Counted from the stretch's first letter, positions 17,315-25,849 are shown. The stretch: DNA of 64,000 bases from Pseudoduganella armeniaca (GCF_003028855.1 NZ_CP028324.1:5208001-5272000), one strand, 5' to 3'. Numbers and translations: made by a program. Notes: generated from the letters alone by a model not told the origin.

Positions 17315-17376
17315 GATTTTCCCCTGTCAGAAATTGGGCTGATGCTTGAATTCGAAATGTGCCGGCAAAGCGGCGC

Positions 17377-18060
17377 TTACATGACCTGCTTGATGTCGTC
17401 CATGGTCAGCTGCCCCATGCCCGGCACATTGATCTTGGCGCCCGTCGGGCCCGTGGACACGCTGGCAACGCTGCCGAACGACAGCGTCTTGGCGTCCGTC
17501 ACCGGCTGGCCGCCCGTCGTGGCGGTCACGCTCAGCGTGTAGTTGCCGTTCGGCGCGGTATTGCCGTCGGCCATCTTGCCGTCCCAGACCAGCGGCTGCA
17601 CGCCGGCCTCGACGGCAGACATCGAAATCGTCTGCACCACCTTGCCGCTGGCGTTCTTGATGTCGACGTCGACCTTGTCGGCATACGAGCCCAGCTCGAC
17701 GCCGAAGATGCCCTTGCCGTCCGCCACCTGCATGCTCTTGCCGGCGGCCAGCACGCCATGGTTGATCAGGTTGACGGCCTGGCCGGACGTGGTGGCCGCA
17801 TAGTCGGACTTGAGCGATTCCAGCGTATCGTTCAGCTTGTTGATGCCGGTAACGGTGTTCAACTGGGCCAGCTGGCTGGTCACCTGGGCGTTGTCCAGGG
17901 GATTAAGCGGGTCCTGGTTCTTCAGCTGCGTGATGAGCAGGGTCATGAACTTGTCCTGCTCGGCCGAGATCTGGCCGCTCTTGGACGTTTCCTTCGGGTT
18001 GACCGTGTTCAGCAGGGCGGACGACGGGCCGGCGGCGGCAGTAGTATTGGTGATCGACAT
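17377..18060 (-). CDS. flgD: Flagellar hook cap / scaffolding protein FlgD
   Basis: FlgD is the cap under which FlgE subunits assemble. The 227-residue product has the N-terminal signature QDKFMTLLITQLKNQDPLNP with LDNAQVTSQLAQLNTVTGIN, then the FlgD Ig-like/tudor pair (VWDGKMADGNTAPNGNYTLS). Length and domain order are normal. It lies 14 bp after flgC and is followed by flgE. Confidence 0.96.
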   Translation of the reverse strand: MSITNTTAAAGPSSALLNTVNPKETSKSGQISAEQDKFMTLLITQLKNQDPLNPLDNAQVTSQLAQLNTVTGINKLNDTLESLKSDYAATTSGQAVNLINHGVLAAGKSMQVADGKGIFGVELGSYADKVDVDIKNASGKVVQTISMSAVEAGVQPLVWDGKMADGNTAPNGNYTLSVTATTGGQPVTDAKTLSFGSVASVSTGPTGAKINVPGMGQLTMDDIKQVM

Positions 18061-18074
18061 GGTGGGCTGCTCGC

Positions 18075-18479
18075 TTATTGACCGATGGTCAGGGTTTTCA
18101 TCAGCAGGCTCTTGGCCGCGTTCATCGTTTCGACGTTGTTCTGGTACGAGCGCGAGGCCGACAGCATATTGACCATCTCGTCCACCACGTTCACGTTCGG
18201 CATCTCCACATAGCCCTTCTCGTCGGCCAGCGGATTCTTCGGGTCGTACACCATCTTCATCGGCGACGGGTCCTCGATGACCTGCTGCACCTTGACGCTG
18301 GTGGCCGTGTTGTCCGCGCTCGGGGTCGCCTCGAACACGACCTGCTTGGCACGGTAGGCCTGGCCGCTGGCGCTGGTGGCGCTGTCGGCGTTGGCCAGGT
18401 TGCTGGCGACGACGTTCAAGCGCTGCGACTGCGCGCTCATCGCCGAGCCGGAGACATTGAAGATATTAAACAGCGACAT
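18075..18479 (-). CDS. flgC: Flagellar proximal rod protein FlgC
   Basis: FlgC is a 134-residue proximal rod subunit starting MSLFNIFNVSGSAMSAQSQR, with LNVVASNLANADSATS as the rod motif. It ends YVEMPNVNVVDEMVNMLSAS and RSYQNNVETMNAAKSLLMKT. I chose the ATG two bases past the flgB stop; longer upstream reading is the flgB gene in another frame. Confidence 0.97.
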   Translation of the reverse strand: MSLFNIFNVSGSAMSAQSQRLNVVASNLANADSATSASGQAYRAKQVVFEATPSADNTATSVKVQQVIEDPSPMKMVYDPKNPLADEKGYVEMPNVNVVDEMVNMLSASRSYQNNVETMNAAKSLLMKTLTIGQ

Positions 18480-18481
18480 GA

Positions 18482-18898
18482 TTACTGGCCTCCCTGGATC
18501 ACGGACAGCAGGCCCTTGATCTGGCTGTTGATGAAGTTCACGCCGGCCTCGTAGCGCAGCGCGTTGTCGGCGAACTGGTTGCGCTCGACGTCCATGTCGA
18601 CCGTGTTGCCGTCCACCGCGCCCTGCACCACGCCGCGGTATTGCAGCGGCGTGCCGTCGGCCAGCGTGCCGGCGCCCAGCGGCGGCATCGGATAGTGCTT
18701 CGGCGCCGTGGTTTTCAGCGGGCCCTGCTTGTTGACGTCCAGCGCGGACTGCAGCGCGCTGGAAAAATCGATATCGCGGGCCTTGTAGTTGGGGGTGTCC
18801 GCATTGGCGATATTGGAAGCGAGCACGCTCTGGCGCGTCGAGCGCAGGCTCAGTGCCGTTTCGTTGAATCGCATGTAATCGTCGAGTTTGCCTAGCAT
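18482..18898 (-). CDS. flgB: Flagellar basal-body rod protein FlgB
   Basis: FlgB is the first proximal rod subunit. The 138-residue product begins MLGKLDDYMRFNETALSLRS and carries RQSVLASNIANADTPNYKAR and DIDFSSALQSAL, then ERNQFADNALRYEAGVNFIN. The start is supported by GGAAGGAAG just upstream. It heads the minus-strand flg operon and is divergent from flgA across 150 bp, in which I could not find a sigma-28 or sigma-54 promoter I would defend. Confidence 0.97.
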   Translation of the reverse strand: MLGKLDDYMRFNETALSLRSTRQSVLASNIANADTPNYKARDIDFSSALQSALDVNKQGPLKTTAPKHYPMPPLGAGTLADGTPLQYRGVVQGAVDGNTVDMDVERNQFADNALRYEAGVNFINSQIKGLLSVIQGGQ

Positions 18899-19048
18899 TT
18901 CGCTTCCTTCCCATCGGTAACAGGATCGATGATACGGATGCTCTACGGCAATTGAAGCGACGAGAAGCGCTGGCTTTCCGGTCCTGTTCGCCCCTTTCGC
19001 CGCGCCGGCAATGTCTATCATGGCAGCATTCAACGGGAATATTGCACC

Positions 19049-19735
19049 ATGAAAACTCTCTCTACTGCTGTTGCCGCCCTGCTGCTGGCGTCCAGCGCCC
19101 AGGCGGCGGACACGATGGACCCGGCCAAGCTGCGCCAGACCGTGGACCAGTTCCTGCAGGTACAAAGCGCGGGCCTGCCGGGCAAGGTAACCGTCACCGT
19201 CGGCAACGTGGACCAGCGCATGAAACTGGCCAATTGCCCGGCGCCGGAAGCGTTCCTGATGCCCGGCACCAAGCCATGGGGCAAGACGACGGTGGGCGTG
19301 CGCTGCACGGCGCCCTCGCCCTGGACGGTTTACATTCCCGCCAATGTGTCGGTTTTGGGCAACTATATTGCCGCCGCCGCGCCGGTGGCGCAGGGCCAGC
19401 CCATCGTCGACAGCCAGTTGGTGACGATGCAGGGCGACCTGACGACCATGCCGGCCAGTATCGCGACGGACAAGGCCCAGGTACTGGGCCGGACCAGCAA
19501 TATTGCGATTTCGGCCGGCATGCCGCTGCGGCTGGACAGCCTGCGCAGCAAGAGCGTGGTGCAGACGGGCCAGCTGGTGCGGCTGGTCTCCGCCGGGCCC
19601 GGTTTCAAGGTATCGGCGGAAGCCAAGGCGGTCGCCAACGCGGCCGAAGGCCAGGTCGTGCAGGTACGCACGACCGGCGGACAGAACATCAGTGGCATCG
19701 CCCGCGCGGGCGGGATGGTTGAAGTGGCATTCTAA
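19049..19735 (+). CDS. flgA: Flagellar P-ring assembly chaperone FlgA
   Basis: FlgA is the periplasmic chaperone needed to assemble FlgI into the P-ring. The 228-residue product has a Sec signal peptide (KTLSTAVAALLLASSAQAAD), then the SAF-like beta-clip domain with NYIAAAAPVAQGQPIVDSQL, VLGRTSNIAISAGMPLRLDS, and the end VVQVRTTGGQNISGIARAGG. It is transcribed away from flgB and stands before the sigma-28 promoter of flgMN. Confidence 0.95.
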   Translation: MKTLSTAVAALLLASSAQAADTMDPAKLRQTVDQFLQVQSAGLPGKVTVTVGNVDQRMKLANCPAPEAFLMPGTKPWGKTTVGVRCTAPSPWTVYIPANVSVLGNYIAAAAPVAQGQPIVDSQLVTMQGDLTTMPASIATDKAQVLGRTSNIAISAGMPLRLDSLRSKSVVQTGQLVRLVSAGPGFKVSAEAKAVANAAEGQVVQVRTTGGQNISGIARAGGMVEVAF

Positions 19736-19751
19736 AAATTTCGGCCGGCGC

Positions 19752-19778
19752 TAAAGTTTGTGGCGCCGCTGCCGTTAT
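19752..19778 (+). promoter_or_regulatory. Sigma-28 (FliA) promoter for flgM-flgN
   Basis: TAAAGTTT (a perfect -35), an 11-base spacer and GCCGTTAT (two mismatches to GCCGATAA) lie 49-75 bp upstream of the flgM start. This gives FliA-dependent expression of its own inhibitor, the loop expected for flgM, and places flgN in the same unit. It is one of the cleanest regulatory sites in the window. Confidence 0.88.
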
Positions 19779-19826
19779 AAGACTCGTACACCGGAGTAAA
19801 AGCTCCCACCAGACGAGGAAGATGCT

Positions 19827-20171
19827 GTGAAAATCAACGATCCATTGAAGAGCAACGGCTTGCCGGGCAACACCCCGGCAAACAATGCCCGCACGAACGC
19901 AGCCACGACGGCCAATACGGCCGGCACGGCAGCGAGCACGGCGGCAAATACGGCCGCCACGACGGCGGCCCAGGCTGGCTCGGACAATGTACGCCTGTCC
20001 TCCCAAGGGCAGGCGCTGGCGGCAAGCAGCAGCAGCGGCGTGTTCGACACGAAGAAAGTCGAACGCATCAAGCTGGCGATTGCCGACGGTCAGTTCCAGG
20101 TTAATTCTGAAAAAGTAGCGGATGGCTTGCTCGATACGGTCAAGGATCTGCTGCACTCTCGAAAGCGATAG
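19827..20171 (+). CDS. flgM: Anti-sigma-28 factor FlgM
   Basis: FlgM binds FliA until hook completion allows its export. The 114-residue product starts at GTG (GAGGAAG 5 bp upstream). It has a disordered Asn/Ala/Thr-rich N-terminal half with a simple repeat of NTA/ATT units, and a C-terminal FlgM domain (DNVRLSSQGQAL...VERIKLAIADGQFQVNSEKV). The disordered half fits a protein secreted unfolded. The cognate sigma factor gene fliA is at 33631-34362. Confidence 0.93.
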   Translation: MKINDPLKSNGLPGNTPANNARTNAATTANTAGTAASTAANTAATTAAQAGSDNVRLSSQGQALAASSSSGVFDTKKVERIKLAIADGQFQVNSEKVADGLLDTVKDLLHSRKR

Positions 20172-20177
20172 GACATC

Positions 20178-20648
20178 ATGAACGGTGCCACCACGACTCC
20201 CATGCACAGCCTGAAGGCTGAACATACGCTGATTATTTCCCTACGCGAAGTGCTGCTGCAGGAACAGAATCTCCTGGTGGCCGCCGACATCGACAAGCTG
20301 GACCCGCTGACGTCCCGCAAGGCCGAGCTGATCAACGAAATGGCCCTGACGGCCAACCAGCGCCACCGCAGCCTGGCCGCCGCCGGCTTTGCCCGCGGCG
20401 AGGCCGGCATGGAAGCCTGGCTGGCCGCGCACGGCAGCGATGCCGACAAACTGCTGTGGCACGACGTGCTGGACCAGACCCGCGAGGCGAAGGAACTGAA
20501 CCGCCTGAACGGCATGCTGATCAACCGCCAGCTGAACCACACCCAAGGCGCGCTGCAGGCGCTGCGGCCGCAGGCGCAGACGGGCGTGTACGGCCCCAGC
20601 GGGCGCACGGCGACCAGCACGTTTTCGCGTGGATTTGTGGCTGGTTGA
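20178..20648 (+). CDS. flgN: Flagellar export chaperone FlgN
   Basis: FlgN is the cytoplasmic chaperone of FlgK and FlgL. The 156-residue helical product includes LISLREVLLQEQNLLVAADI with DKLDPLTSRKAELINEMA and LNRLNGMLINRQLNHTQGAL near the end, the usual FlgN pattern. The C-terminal ~25 residues are Gly/Thr-rich. It is 6 bp after flgM and ends just before a strong terminator. Confidence 0.92.
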   Translation: MNGATTTPMHSLKAEHTLIISLREVLLQEQNLLVAADIDKLDPLTSRKAELINEMALTANQRHRSLAAAGFARGEAGMEAWLAAHGSDADKLLWHDVLDQTREAKELNRLNGMLINRQLNHTQGALQALRPQAQTGVYGPSGRTATSTFSRGFVAG

Positions 20649-20663
20649 GGCTGCATCGCATGA

Positions 20664-20693
20664 GAAAAAAACCGGGCGCTGCCCGGTTTTTTT
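20664..20693 (+). terminator. Rho-independent terminator after flgMN
   Basis: An A-tract, ACCGGGC, the loop GCT, GCCCGGT and a run of T form a classic 13-bp hairpin with U-tail. The A-tract on the other side makes it usable from the convergent gene ending at 20707 as well. Confidence 0.92.
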
Positions 20694-20706
20694 GAGCCCT
20701 GCATGG

Positions 20707-22575
20707 TCAATCCTCGTTGACCAGCAGCCCCCGGTCAGTGGTGGGTATCTCGTAATCGAAGTTATAACTCGACCACCACGACTTCATGCAGTGGTCGTTG
20801 TACTGCGTGTCGCCGAGCTTGCAGTTGCTGTGCCTTCGGGTATCATTGAAAAACGACCATTTTGTGGCCTTCATGCTTGCGGATGGGCCCAGGCGCGTGG
20901 GATGCGTACTGATGCCACCCCACTCGAAATCGACGGTGCGATCGATCGCCATCCAGGCTTCGCCGTTGTCATCCAGGTTAAGCAGCCGCGTCCACGAATC
21001 TAGGTGGGTGCCGCTGTGGTTGTTGCGCCATTCCTCCCACGGCAGGCAGACGTCGCCGATACCGCCCTGGTTATAGAACGAAGCATGGCTGGCCTTGCCA
21101 ACGTACACGACGGGATGGGTACCCTCCTCGATCGCGAATGCATTGCGCGCCGCTAGCCTCGTATAGAAATCGCCGTGCATCTCGAATACCACGGCCGCGA
21201 TGGAATTGCGGTCTTCCGCCAGGATCACCGTGACATTCTCCCAGTCGGCGTGGTGGCTGCCGCTGACGCCATCGCAAGCGCTTTGGTAGCCGTAGAACCA
21301 CCAGTACTTGATGCGGATCTGCTCACCGACCTTGATCGCCTGGTAATACGTCGGGATCGTACCGCTGCCCAGCGTATTGGGATCCGTATTCTGCACGGTG
21401 CCGGCAGGCTGCCGCTGGACTCGCTGCTCGAAATACGGCTGTGCCGACATCGGATAGCCTTTGGCCGCCGTGTCAAAGCGCAGGCGCGGCGCGTAGCGCG
21501 CGGCATAGGCCGCCAATGACGTTTCGAAACGCCAATCGCCGGAATTGCGGTCACGGTTTGCGCTGGCACTCGTCGACACGCACAACAGATTGCCCTCGCA
21601 GCCCGGATTCCTCGTGTCCAGGTAGCTGCCATCCCAGCCGTTACGCAAGCGCAGTGCCTGCCCGATGTACGTATTGAACCGGTCGGTTTCCACCGTCCAG
21701 ACGCTGGTATTCGTATTACTGTTGGCCTTCATCGACGTCGAGACGCACAGCTTGTTGCCTTCGCAGCCCGGCTGGCGCGTGTCGAGATAGCCGCCGAACT
21801 TGCCGCCTGATGGGTCGTCACCCCAGGGGTACAAGTTCTTGAGGAATATCTTATCGCCCGGCATTACCGGGGTGCCATCGGCCTTGCCTTGCGCGGACTT
21901 CAGCAGCCAGCTGCCGCTTCCCTGATCGCGCTCATCCGTATTCGCGGTCGAGACGCATAACGCGTTGCGCTCGCAACCTGGATTGCGCGTGTCCAGATAT
22001 CCGCCGGACCAGTGGTCGAAACCGTTTTTCAGATGGTAAGCATGGCCATATACCAATCTCGGCAAGCGTGGCGTTGCCAGCGCCATCGAGCACCACACAG
22101 TTCCCGTGATATGGCCAGGTGTGCCGTTGTAGATGCACAGGTTCGCATCGTCCTGCATGGCCAGGAAAAACGGCCCGTCGTAGCGCGGCTGGTCCGTCAG
22201 GCACCAAGCGATATGCGGGCGCGCGTCTTCGGTCGCGGTGCACAGGTTGCCATCGGTTTGCATCCCGGTCACGTAGACGGCTTCGCCGGCTGACGTCGAG
22301 CGGCTGCACCATACGCCGGTGTGATCACTGTCGCGCAGGACGCAGAGATTACCATCCGTCTTGGTCACGACAGCGAACTCCCCGCTGGGTGAGACCAGCG
22401 CCTCGCCGATTTTCAGCTTATTGCCGGAAGTAAGAAAGGAACCGCGGTTGACCAGCCCGTTTTGCGCCAGGGCAGGCGTATCGCTCAGTATGGCCAGCAG
22501 CAAGGAAAACAGCAGCAACTGGCTTAGCACGGCACACCAATGCGGTGTGGAAGTTCCGGGACGAATGTCATGCAT
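20707..22575 (-). CDS. Secreted lectin-like protein with a Vps62-type C-terminal domain
   Basis: The 622-residue product has a signal peptide (LSQLLLFSLLLAILSDTPALA). Residues ~40-165 form a bulb-lectin-like region with three DGNLCV/DANLCI strands and paired Cys. Next come three ~60-residue repeats, each with G(S)YLDTRxPGCExNxLCVSTS. The C-terminal ~250 residues resemble Vps62-family proteins (ADWENVTVILAED, VVFEMHGDFYTRL, HPVVYVGKASHASFYNQGG). Many Cys in pairs fit an exported, disulfide-bonded protein. The substrate is unknown; a surface or secreted carbohydrate-binding effector is my inference. It stands alone, convergent with flgMN. Confidence 0.75.
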   Translation of the reverse strand: MHDIRPGTSTPHWCAVLSQLLLFSLLLAILSDTPALAQNGLVNRGSFLTSGNKLKIGEALVSPSGEFAVVTKTDGNLCVLRDSDHTGVWCSRSTSAGEAVYVTGMQTDGNLCTATEDARPHIAWCLTDQPRYDGPFFLAMQDDANLCIYNGTPGHITGTVWCSMALATPRLPRLVYGHAYHLKNGFDHWSGGYLDTRNPGCERNALCVSTANTDERDQGSGSWLLKSAQGKADGTPVMPGDKIFLKNLYPWGDDPSGGKFGGYLDTRQPGCEGNKLCVSTSMKANSNTNTSVWTVETDRFNTYIGQALRLRNGWDGSYLDTRNPGCEGNLLCVSTSASANRDRNSGDWRFETSLAAYAARYAPRLRFDTAAKGYPMSAQPYFEQRVQRQPAGTVQNTDPNTLGSGTIPTYYQAIKVGEQIRIKYWWFYGYQSACDGVSGSHHADWENVTVILAEDRNSIAAVVFEMHGDFYTRLAARNAFAIEEGTHPVVYVGKASHASFYNQGGIGDVCLPWEEWRNNHSGTHLDSWTRLLNLDDNGEAWMAIDRTVDFEWGGISTHPTRLGPSASMKATKWSFFNDTRRHSNCKLGDTQYNDHCMKSWWSSYNFDYEIPTTDRGLLVNED

Positions 22576-22793
22576 GATTTTCTCCTATGGTTCGGGAAGT
22601 GGACCGGGCCGGCAGGTTCGGCACCCCAAGCGTAAGGACATGTGATCAGGAAAAAAAGTAACACTCAAGTAACAGACAGTCGCGGCATCACGGCGCAGCC
22701 GTGTACGGCAGAGCAGTGCCAGTCAACCGTCCCCCTGCCATGTGCGGTATGCTGTATGCAAGGCCCTCAAGGGCATCGACCCACAGGCGCAAC

Positions 22794-23150
22794 GTGGTAG
22801 AGCAGATAACAGAACAACGCCGTGCCCACATCCGCCGGCTGTTGCAGATCGAAGCATCCGTCTTCGCCGAGGGCGGCCAGCCGGTCTGGGCGGCCCAGGT
22901 GATCGACATCGCGCGCATGGGCGTGGGCTTCATCCTGGCCGAAAAGCTGCCGGAGCGGCCACGCTACTGGATCCGCTTCCGCTTTCCCGACAGCCCCATC
23001 GTGGACGAGGCCGAGATGATCATCGTCTACAGCCGCCCCATCGGCAGCAAGGGTCGCTACCACTACGGCGGCCGCATCCTGCACGTGTCGCAGGAGTGTC
23101 GCGAACGCATCGTCGAGTACGTCACGCGCGGCAATCGCTACATGACGTAA
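22794..23150 (+). CDS. PilZ-domain protein, probable c-di-GMP effector
   Basis: PilZ proteins bind cyclic di-GMP and often brake flagellar motors or control surface organelles. From a GTG giving MVEQITEQRRAHIRRLLQ the protein is 118 residues, a single PilZ domain. The RRxxxR arm (RRAHIRR) and the second motif as DIARMG (D-x-A-x-x-G, Ala in place of the usual Ser) are present, so binding is plausible. An upstream ATG would add 31 residues of unlikely composition. It is close to the flg genes, but no YcgR-type N-terminal domain is seen. Confidence 0.75.
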   Translation: MVEQITEQRRAHIRRLLQIEASVFAEGGQPVWAAQVIDIARMGVGFILAEKLPERPRYWIRFRFPDSPIVDEAEMIIVYSRPIGSKGRYHYGGRILHVSQECRERIVEYVTRGNRYMT

Positions 23151-23211
23151 CGGTTACAAACATTAACAAGACGACGACAACGCGTGGCGATCCCGGCCGT
23201 AGAATAATCCC

Positions 23212-23427
23212 ATGAACCGCCGCGCCGACACCGCCACCGCGGAAAAACTCCATATTGCCTTGCTGACGAAAGAAGCGTTCGGACTGGAGGCAGCGCAACG
23301 CTATATGCGCTTTGCCGGCCTCGACCCGCGCCAGCTGAACGACGTGCTGGAACGCGCGGCGGAACGGCGCCGCGCCGCTACCGCCTTCGGCAATTCCCAT
23401 CCCGACCGTCGCGCCCGCCCACGCTGA
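23212..23427 (+). CDS. Small hypothetical protein
   Basis: A 71-residue basic, helical protein (MNRRADTATAEKLHIALLTK, then EAFGLEAAQRYMRFAGLDPR). I do not recognise a family. The absence of rare codons and a balanced helix pattern make it look real rather than a shadow, but no ribosome site is evident. It follows the PilZ gene by 61 bp and is convergent with the next gene. Confidence 0.5.
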   Translation: MNRRADTATAEKLHIALLTKEAFGLEAAQRYMRFAGLDPRQLNDVLERAAERRRAATAFGNSHPDRRARPR

Positions 23428-23464
23428 GCCCCCAAGCTGGTCGCGGCGACGTCTCCCTGCCGAT

Positions 23465-23767
23465 TCAGCCGTTGCCGGCCGCCTTCAGCCAGTCGCGCCC
23501 GCGCGCATCGAGCGCCTTGGCGATGACCTCCGGCGGCAAGCTGTAGACGGTGGCCCAGGTAGCGCGGCCGTCCGGCGTGTTGGAGGGAAAACTGGTCGTC
23601 TCGATCGGCCAATGGTATTTGCGCTTCAGCGCGCGCACGATGGCGGCCAGCGTGACACGGCCGCGCAACGGCTCGGCGCCGGCCTGGTCGGCATTGGACA
23701 GCAGCACGGCAAGCACGGCGCCGCGCGCGGTACGGGGACCGGGGAAAATGGGAAGTTTGGCTGGCAT
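23465..23767 (-). CDS. Small protein with a possible winged-helix fold
   Basis: The 100-residue product reads PRTARGAVLAVLLSNADQAG, then VTLAAIVRALKRKYHWPIET and ATWATVYSLPPEVIAKALDA. The run of an N-terminal helix, a second helix with basic residues, and a two-strand wing is like small winged-helix DNA-binding proteins, but I cannot name a family. It reads away from the DUF3592 gene's end. Confidence 0.5.
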   Translation of the reverse strand: MPAKLPIFPGPRTARGAVLAVLLSNADQAGAEPLRGRVTLAAIVRALKRKYHWPIETTSFPSNTPDGRATWATVYSLPPEVIAKALDARGRDWLKAAGNG

Positions 23768-23804
23768 CGTGCCATTCTAGCGGCTCAGCCGCGGCGCAGC
23801 CGGC

Positions 23805-24335
23805 TCAGCGCGTCTTCCGGCGATAGCAGCGCCACTCGCGGCAAGCCACCAGGGCAGCAAATGCAGCGACACCGAGCGCGAAATAGTCGAGTACGTCCAA
23901 CCGATCCTTGACGAGAATCGCGTGCGCCGGCGCGGCTGGGTCGTAGTAAGCGCGCACGCCCCCGGCCCGCAGCAAGCGCCCGGCATGCCATGTCGCTTCC
24001 GCCTCGGTCTTGTGGCATCCGCTCGCGCCGATGAGCGAGCTGGCCATCCGCCTGCTCGTATAGCGCTTGCCATCCACGACGTACCGGTAGCTGACGAGGT
24101 TGCACCAATCCTGTCCGCGACCGCTGCGGTGGTATACCTTGACGCTGTCCACCTGCGCGCGTACCGCGGGCCAGGTCGAGGCATCGAACTTGCCATGGAT
24201 GCGTATGCCGCCGAGCAGCAGCGCGATGGCACAGATGACGCCGATGATCCAGGCCGATGTGCGATGCGTCCCGGCGGCGACGTCGTCCCGGCACGGGATG
24301 GCGAACGGATCGCCCGCAGCGCTTGGCCGCATCAT
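23805..24335 (-). CDS. DUF3592-family membrane protein
   Basis: The 176-residue product has two membrane helices (SAWIIGVICAIALLLGGIRI near residue 30 and LDYFALGVAAFAALVAC near 155) around an exoplasmic domain with WPAVRAQVDSVKVYH, LVSYRYVVDGKRYTS and GGVRAYYDPAAPAHAILVKD. This pattern is typical of DUF3592, a family with no fixed function. It stands alone. Confidence 0.7.
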   Translation of the reverse strand: MMRPSAAGDPFAIPCRDDVAAGTHRTSAWIIGVICAIALLLGGIRIHGKFDASTWPAVRAQVDSVKVYHRSGRGQDWCNLVSYRYVVDGKRYTSRRMASSLIGASGCHKTEAEATWHAGRLLRAGGVRAYYDPAAPAHAILVKDRLDVLDYFALGVAAFAALVACREWRCYRRKTR

Positions 24336-24477
24336 TTCTCTCCTGCAGAAGTGTCATTCTTACAACTGTACCAGAATCGTCATGCCGCGCATGAGGAACC
24401 GCCGTACCGATACCGCCATGCCGGTAACCGATTGTGATAACTTGGCACTGCCTGACTCAAAAAGGAGACGCCACCCC

Positions 24478-25011
24478 ATGAATGCCGAATTGCTCCAGGT
24501 CCTGCGAACCCGCTTCGAGAAAAACATGCAGCGCCACCGCGACATCGCCTGGGCCGACGTGCTGGCCCGGCTGGACGCCGCGCCGTCCGCCTGGAAGGCG
24601 CTGCAAGCGATGGAGGACAGCGGCGGCGAGCCGGACGTGATCGGCCGCGACGCCGCCACCGGCCGCATCGCCTTGTGCGACTGCTCGGCCGAATCGCCGG
24701 CGGGACGGCGCAGCCTGTGCTACGACGCCGCCGCGCTGGATGCGCGCAAGGAGCAGAAGCCGGCCGGCAGCGCCGTCGGCATGGCGGCCGAGCTGGGCAT
24801 CGAACTGCTGACGGAGGAGCAGTACCGCGCGCTGCAGGCGCTGGGCGAGTTCGACCTGAAGACGTCCAGCTGGATCGCCACGCCGCCCGAGTTGCGCCAG
24901 CAGGGCGGCGCCCTGTTCTGCGACCGCCGCTACGGCCGCGTGTTCACCTACCACAACGGCGCGCAGTCGTATTACGCCGCGCGCGGCTGGCGCGGCACCC
25001 TGACCGTATGA
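24478..25011 (+). CDS. DUF4256-family protein
   Basis: The 177-residue product is a full DUF4256 domain: QVLRTRFEKNMQRHRDIAWA, GGEPDVIGRDAATGRIALCD, CSAESPAGRRSLCYDAAALD, LLTEEQYRALQALGEFDLKT and YHNGAQSYYAARGWRGTLTV. The family is cytoplasmic with unknown activity. AAAGGAG lies 11 bp before the ATG. Its stop overlaps the AraC start (ATGA), so the two are translationally coupled. Confidence 0.88.
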   Translation: MNAELLQVLRTRFEKNMQRHRDIAWADVLARLDAAPSAWKALQAMEDSGGEPDVIGRDAATGRIALCDCSAESPAGRRSLCYDAAALDARKEQKPAGSAVGMAAELGIELLTEEQYRALQALGEFDLKTSSWIATPPELRQQGGALFCDRRYGRVFTYHNGAQSYYAARGWRGTLTV

Positions 25012-25442
25012 GCGACAGCGCGCAGCGCCTGCGTGAGCTCGTCAAGCTGCGCCAGGTGCGCGACCGCATGGACCGCGAGTACGCCCAGCCGCTCGACGTG
25101 GAAGCGCTGGCGCGCGGCGTGCAGATGTCGGCCGGTCACCTGAGCCGGCAGTTCAAGCTGGCCTACGGCGAGTCGCCCTACGCCTACCTGATGACGCGCC
25201 GCATCGAACGCGCCATGGCGCTGCTGCGCCGGGGCGACATGACCGTCACCGACATCTGCTTCGAGGTGGGCTGTTCGTCGCTGGGCACGTTCAGCACGCG
25301 CTTTACGGAGCTCGTCGGCGTGCCGCCGTCGACCTACAAGGCGCAGTGCGCTGACGCCACGGCCGGCATGCCGCCGTGCGTCGCCAAGAACGTCACGCGG
25401 CCGATCAGGAATCAAGAAGCAACGCCGGACAAGCCCGGCTAA
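25008..25442 (+). CDS. AraC-family transcriptional regulator (DNA-binding domain only)
   Basis: The 144-residue product is essentially an AraC/XylS double helix-turn-helix (VEALARGVQMSAGHLSRQFK, then MTVTDICFEVGCSSLGTFST with RFTELVGVPPSTYK) without a sensor domain. The tail TAGMPPCVAKNVTRPIRNQE belongs to the subfamily usually found directly upstream of a VOC protein gene. Here that partner is 6 kb away, beyond the Rhs island; the last 53 bp of this gene are repeated there. Confidence 0.9.
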   Translation: MSDSAQRLRELVKLRQVRDRMDREYAQPLDVEALARGVQMSAGHLSRQFKLAYGESPYAYLMTRRIERAMALLRRGDMTVTDICFEVGCSSLGTFSTRFTELVGVPPSTYKAQCADATAGMPPCVAKNVTRPIRNQEATPDKPG

Positions 25443-25443
25443 G
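25391..25443 (+). repeat. 53-bp direct repeat, left copy (end of araC gene)
   Basis: From CGTCACGCGGCCGATCAGGA to the araC stop plus one base, this sequence recurs at 31456-31508 with one mismatch in 53. Between the copies lie the Rhs gene, its immunity gene and a small ORF. The right copy is followed at once by the VOC gene that normally follows this araC type. It looks like a boundary or attachment-type repeat. Confidence 0.9.
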
Positions 25444-25624
25444 TTCTTAAAGCGCCGGCATTCTTTACCATCGGGTCAAGCGAGTTACCGGACTCGTCGG
25501 CGGGATGTAAATGGCAGCCATCACGATGGCACAAGCAGGCTACCGTCCAGCTGGACCTGGGACGGACCGAACTTTAGGGCGGGAAGAAGACTAGCGCTAA
25601 GATTCCTCGACATTGAGAGTTCCG

Positions 25625-25849
25625 CTAGGTGGGATACTCAGCGCTCTTGGAACGTTCTCGCAAGTTGTAGTCGGCGACTGAAGCCACGATCTCGATGGAG
25701 TCGGTAGTTGAGTGCCTTACGATCCCGAGCGTTTGCCCTGCGTAGAGTCTCGTCGGGATGATCAGCTCGACCGGGCCCGGATAAGTGCTTTCGGCTTCTT
25801 CGGCTTTCTGGTTGTCATTAAAGTCGTCATAAAACAGTCTTTTCGACAT
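25625..25849 (-). CDS. Small hypothetical protein in the Rhs island
   Basis: The 74-residue product (MSKRLFYDDFNDNQKAEEAE...VELIIPTRLYAGQTLGIVRH) is acidic at the start and strand-rich after. The composition is AT-richer than the surroundings, like the toxin/immunity tip next to it. It could be a second immunity-like gene or a leftover from an earlier tip. No family is recognised. Confidence 0.45.
   Translation of the reverse strand: MSKRLFYDDFNDNQKAEEAESTYPGPVELIIPTRLYAGQTLGIVRHSTTDSIEIVASVADYNLRERSKSAEYPT

Noticed and set aside
23777..24357. Alternative ORFs over the DUF3592 gene
   Set aside because: Only the frame of 23805-24335 gives two membrane helices and the DUF3592 pattern.
25444..25624. 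Transposase or integrase remnant by the left repeat
   Set aside because: I looked for terminal inverted repeats and conserved motifs in the gap and found none.
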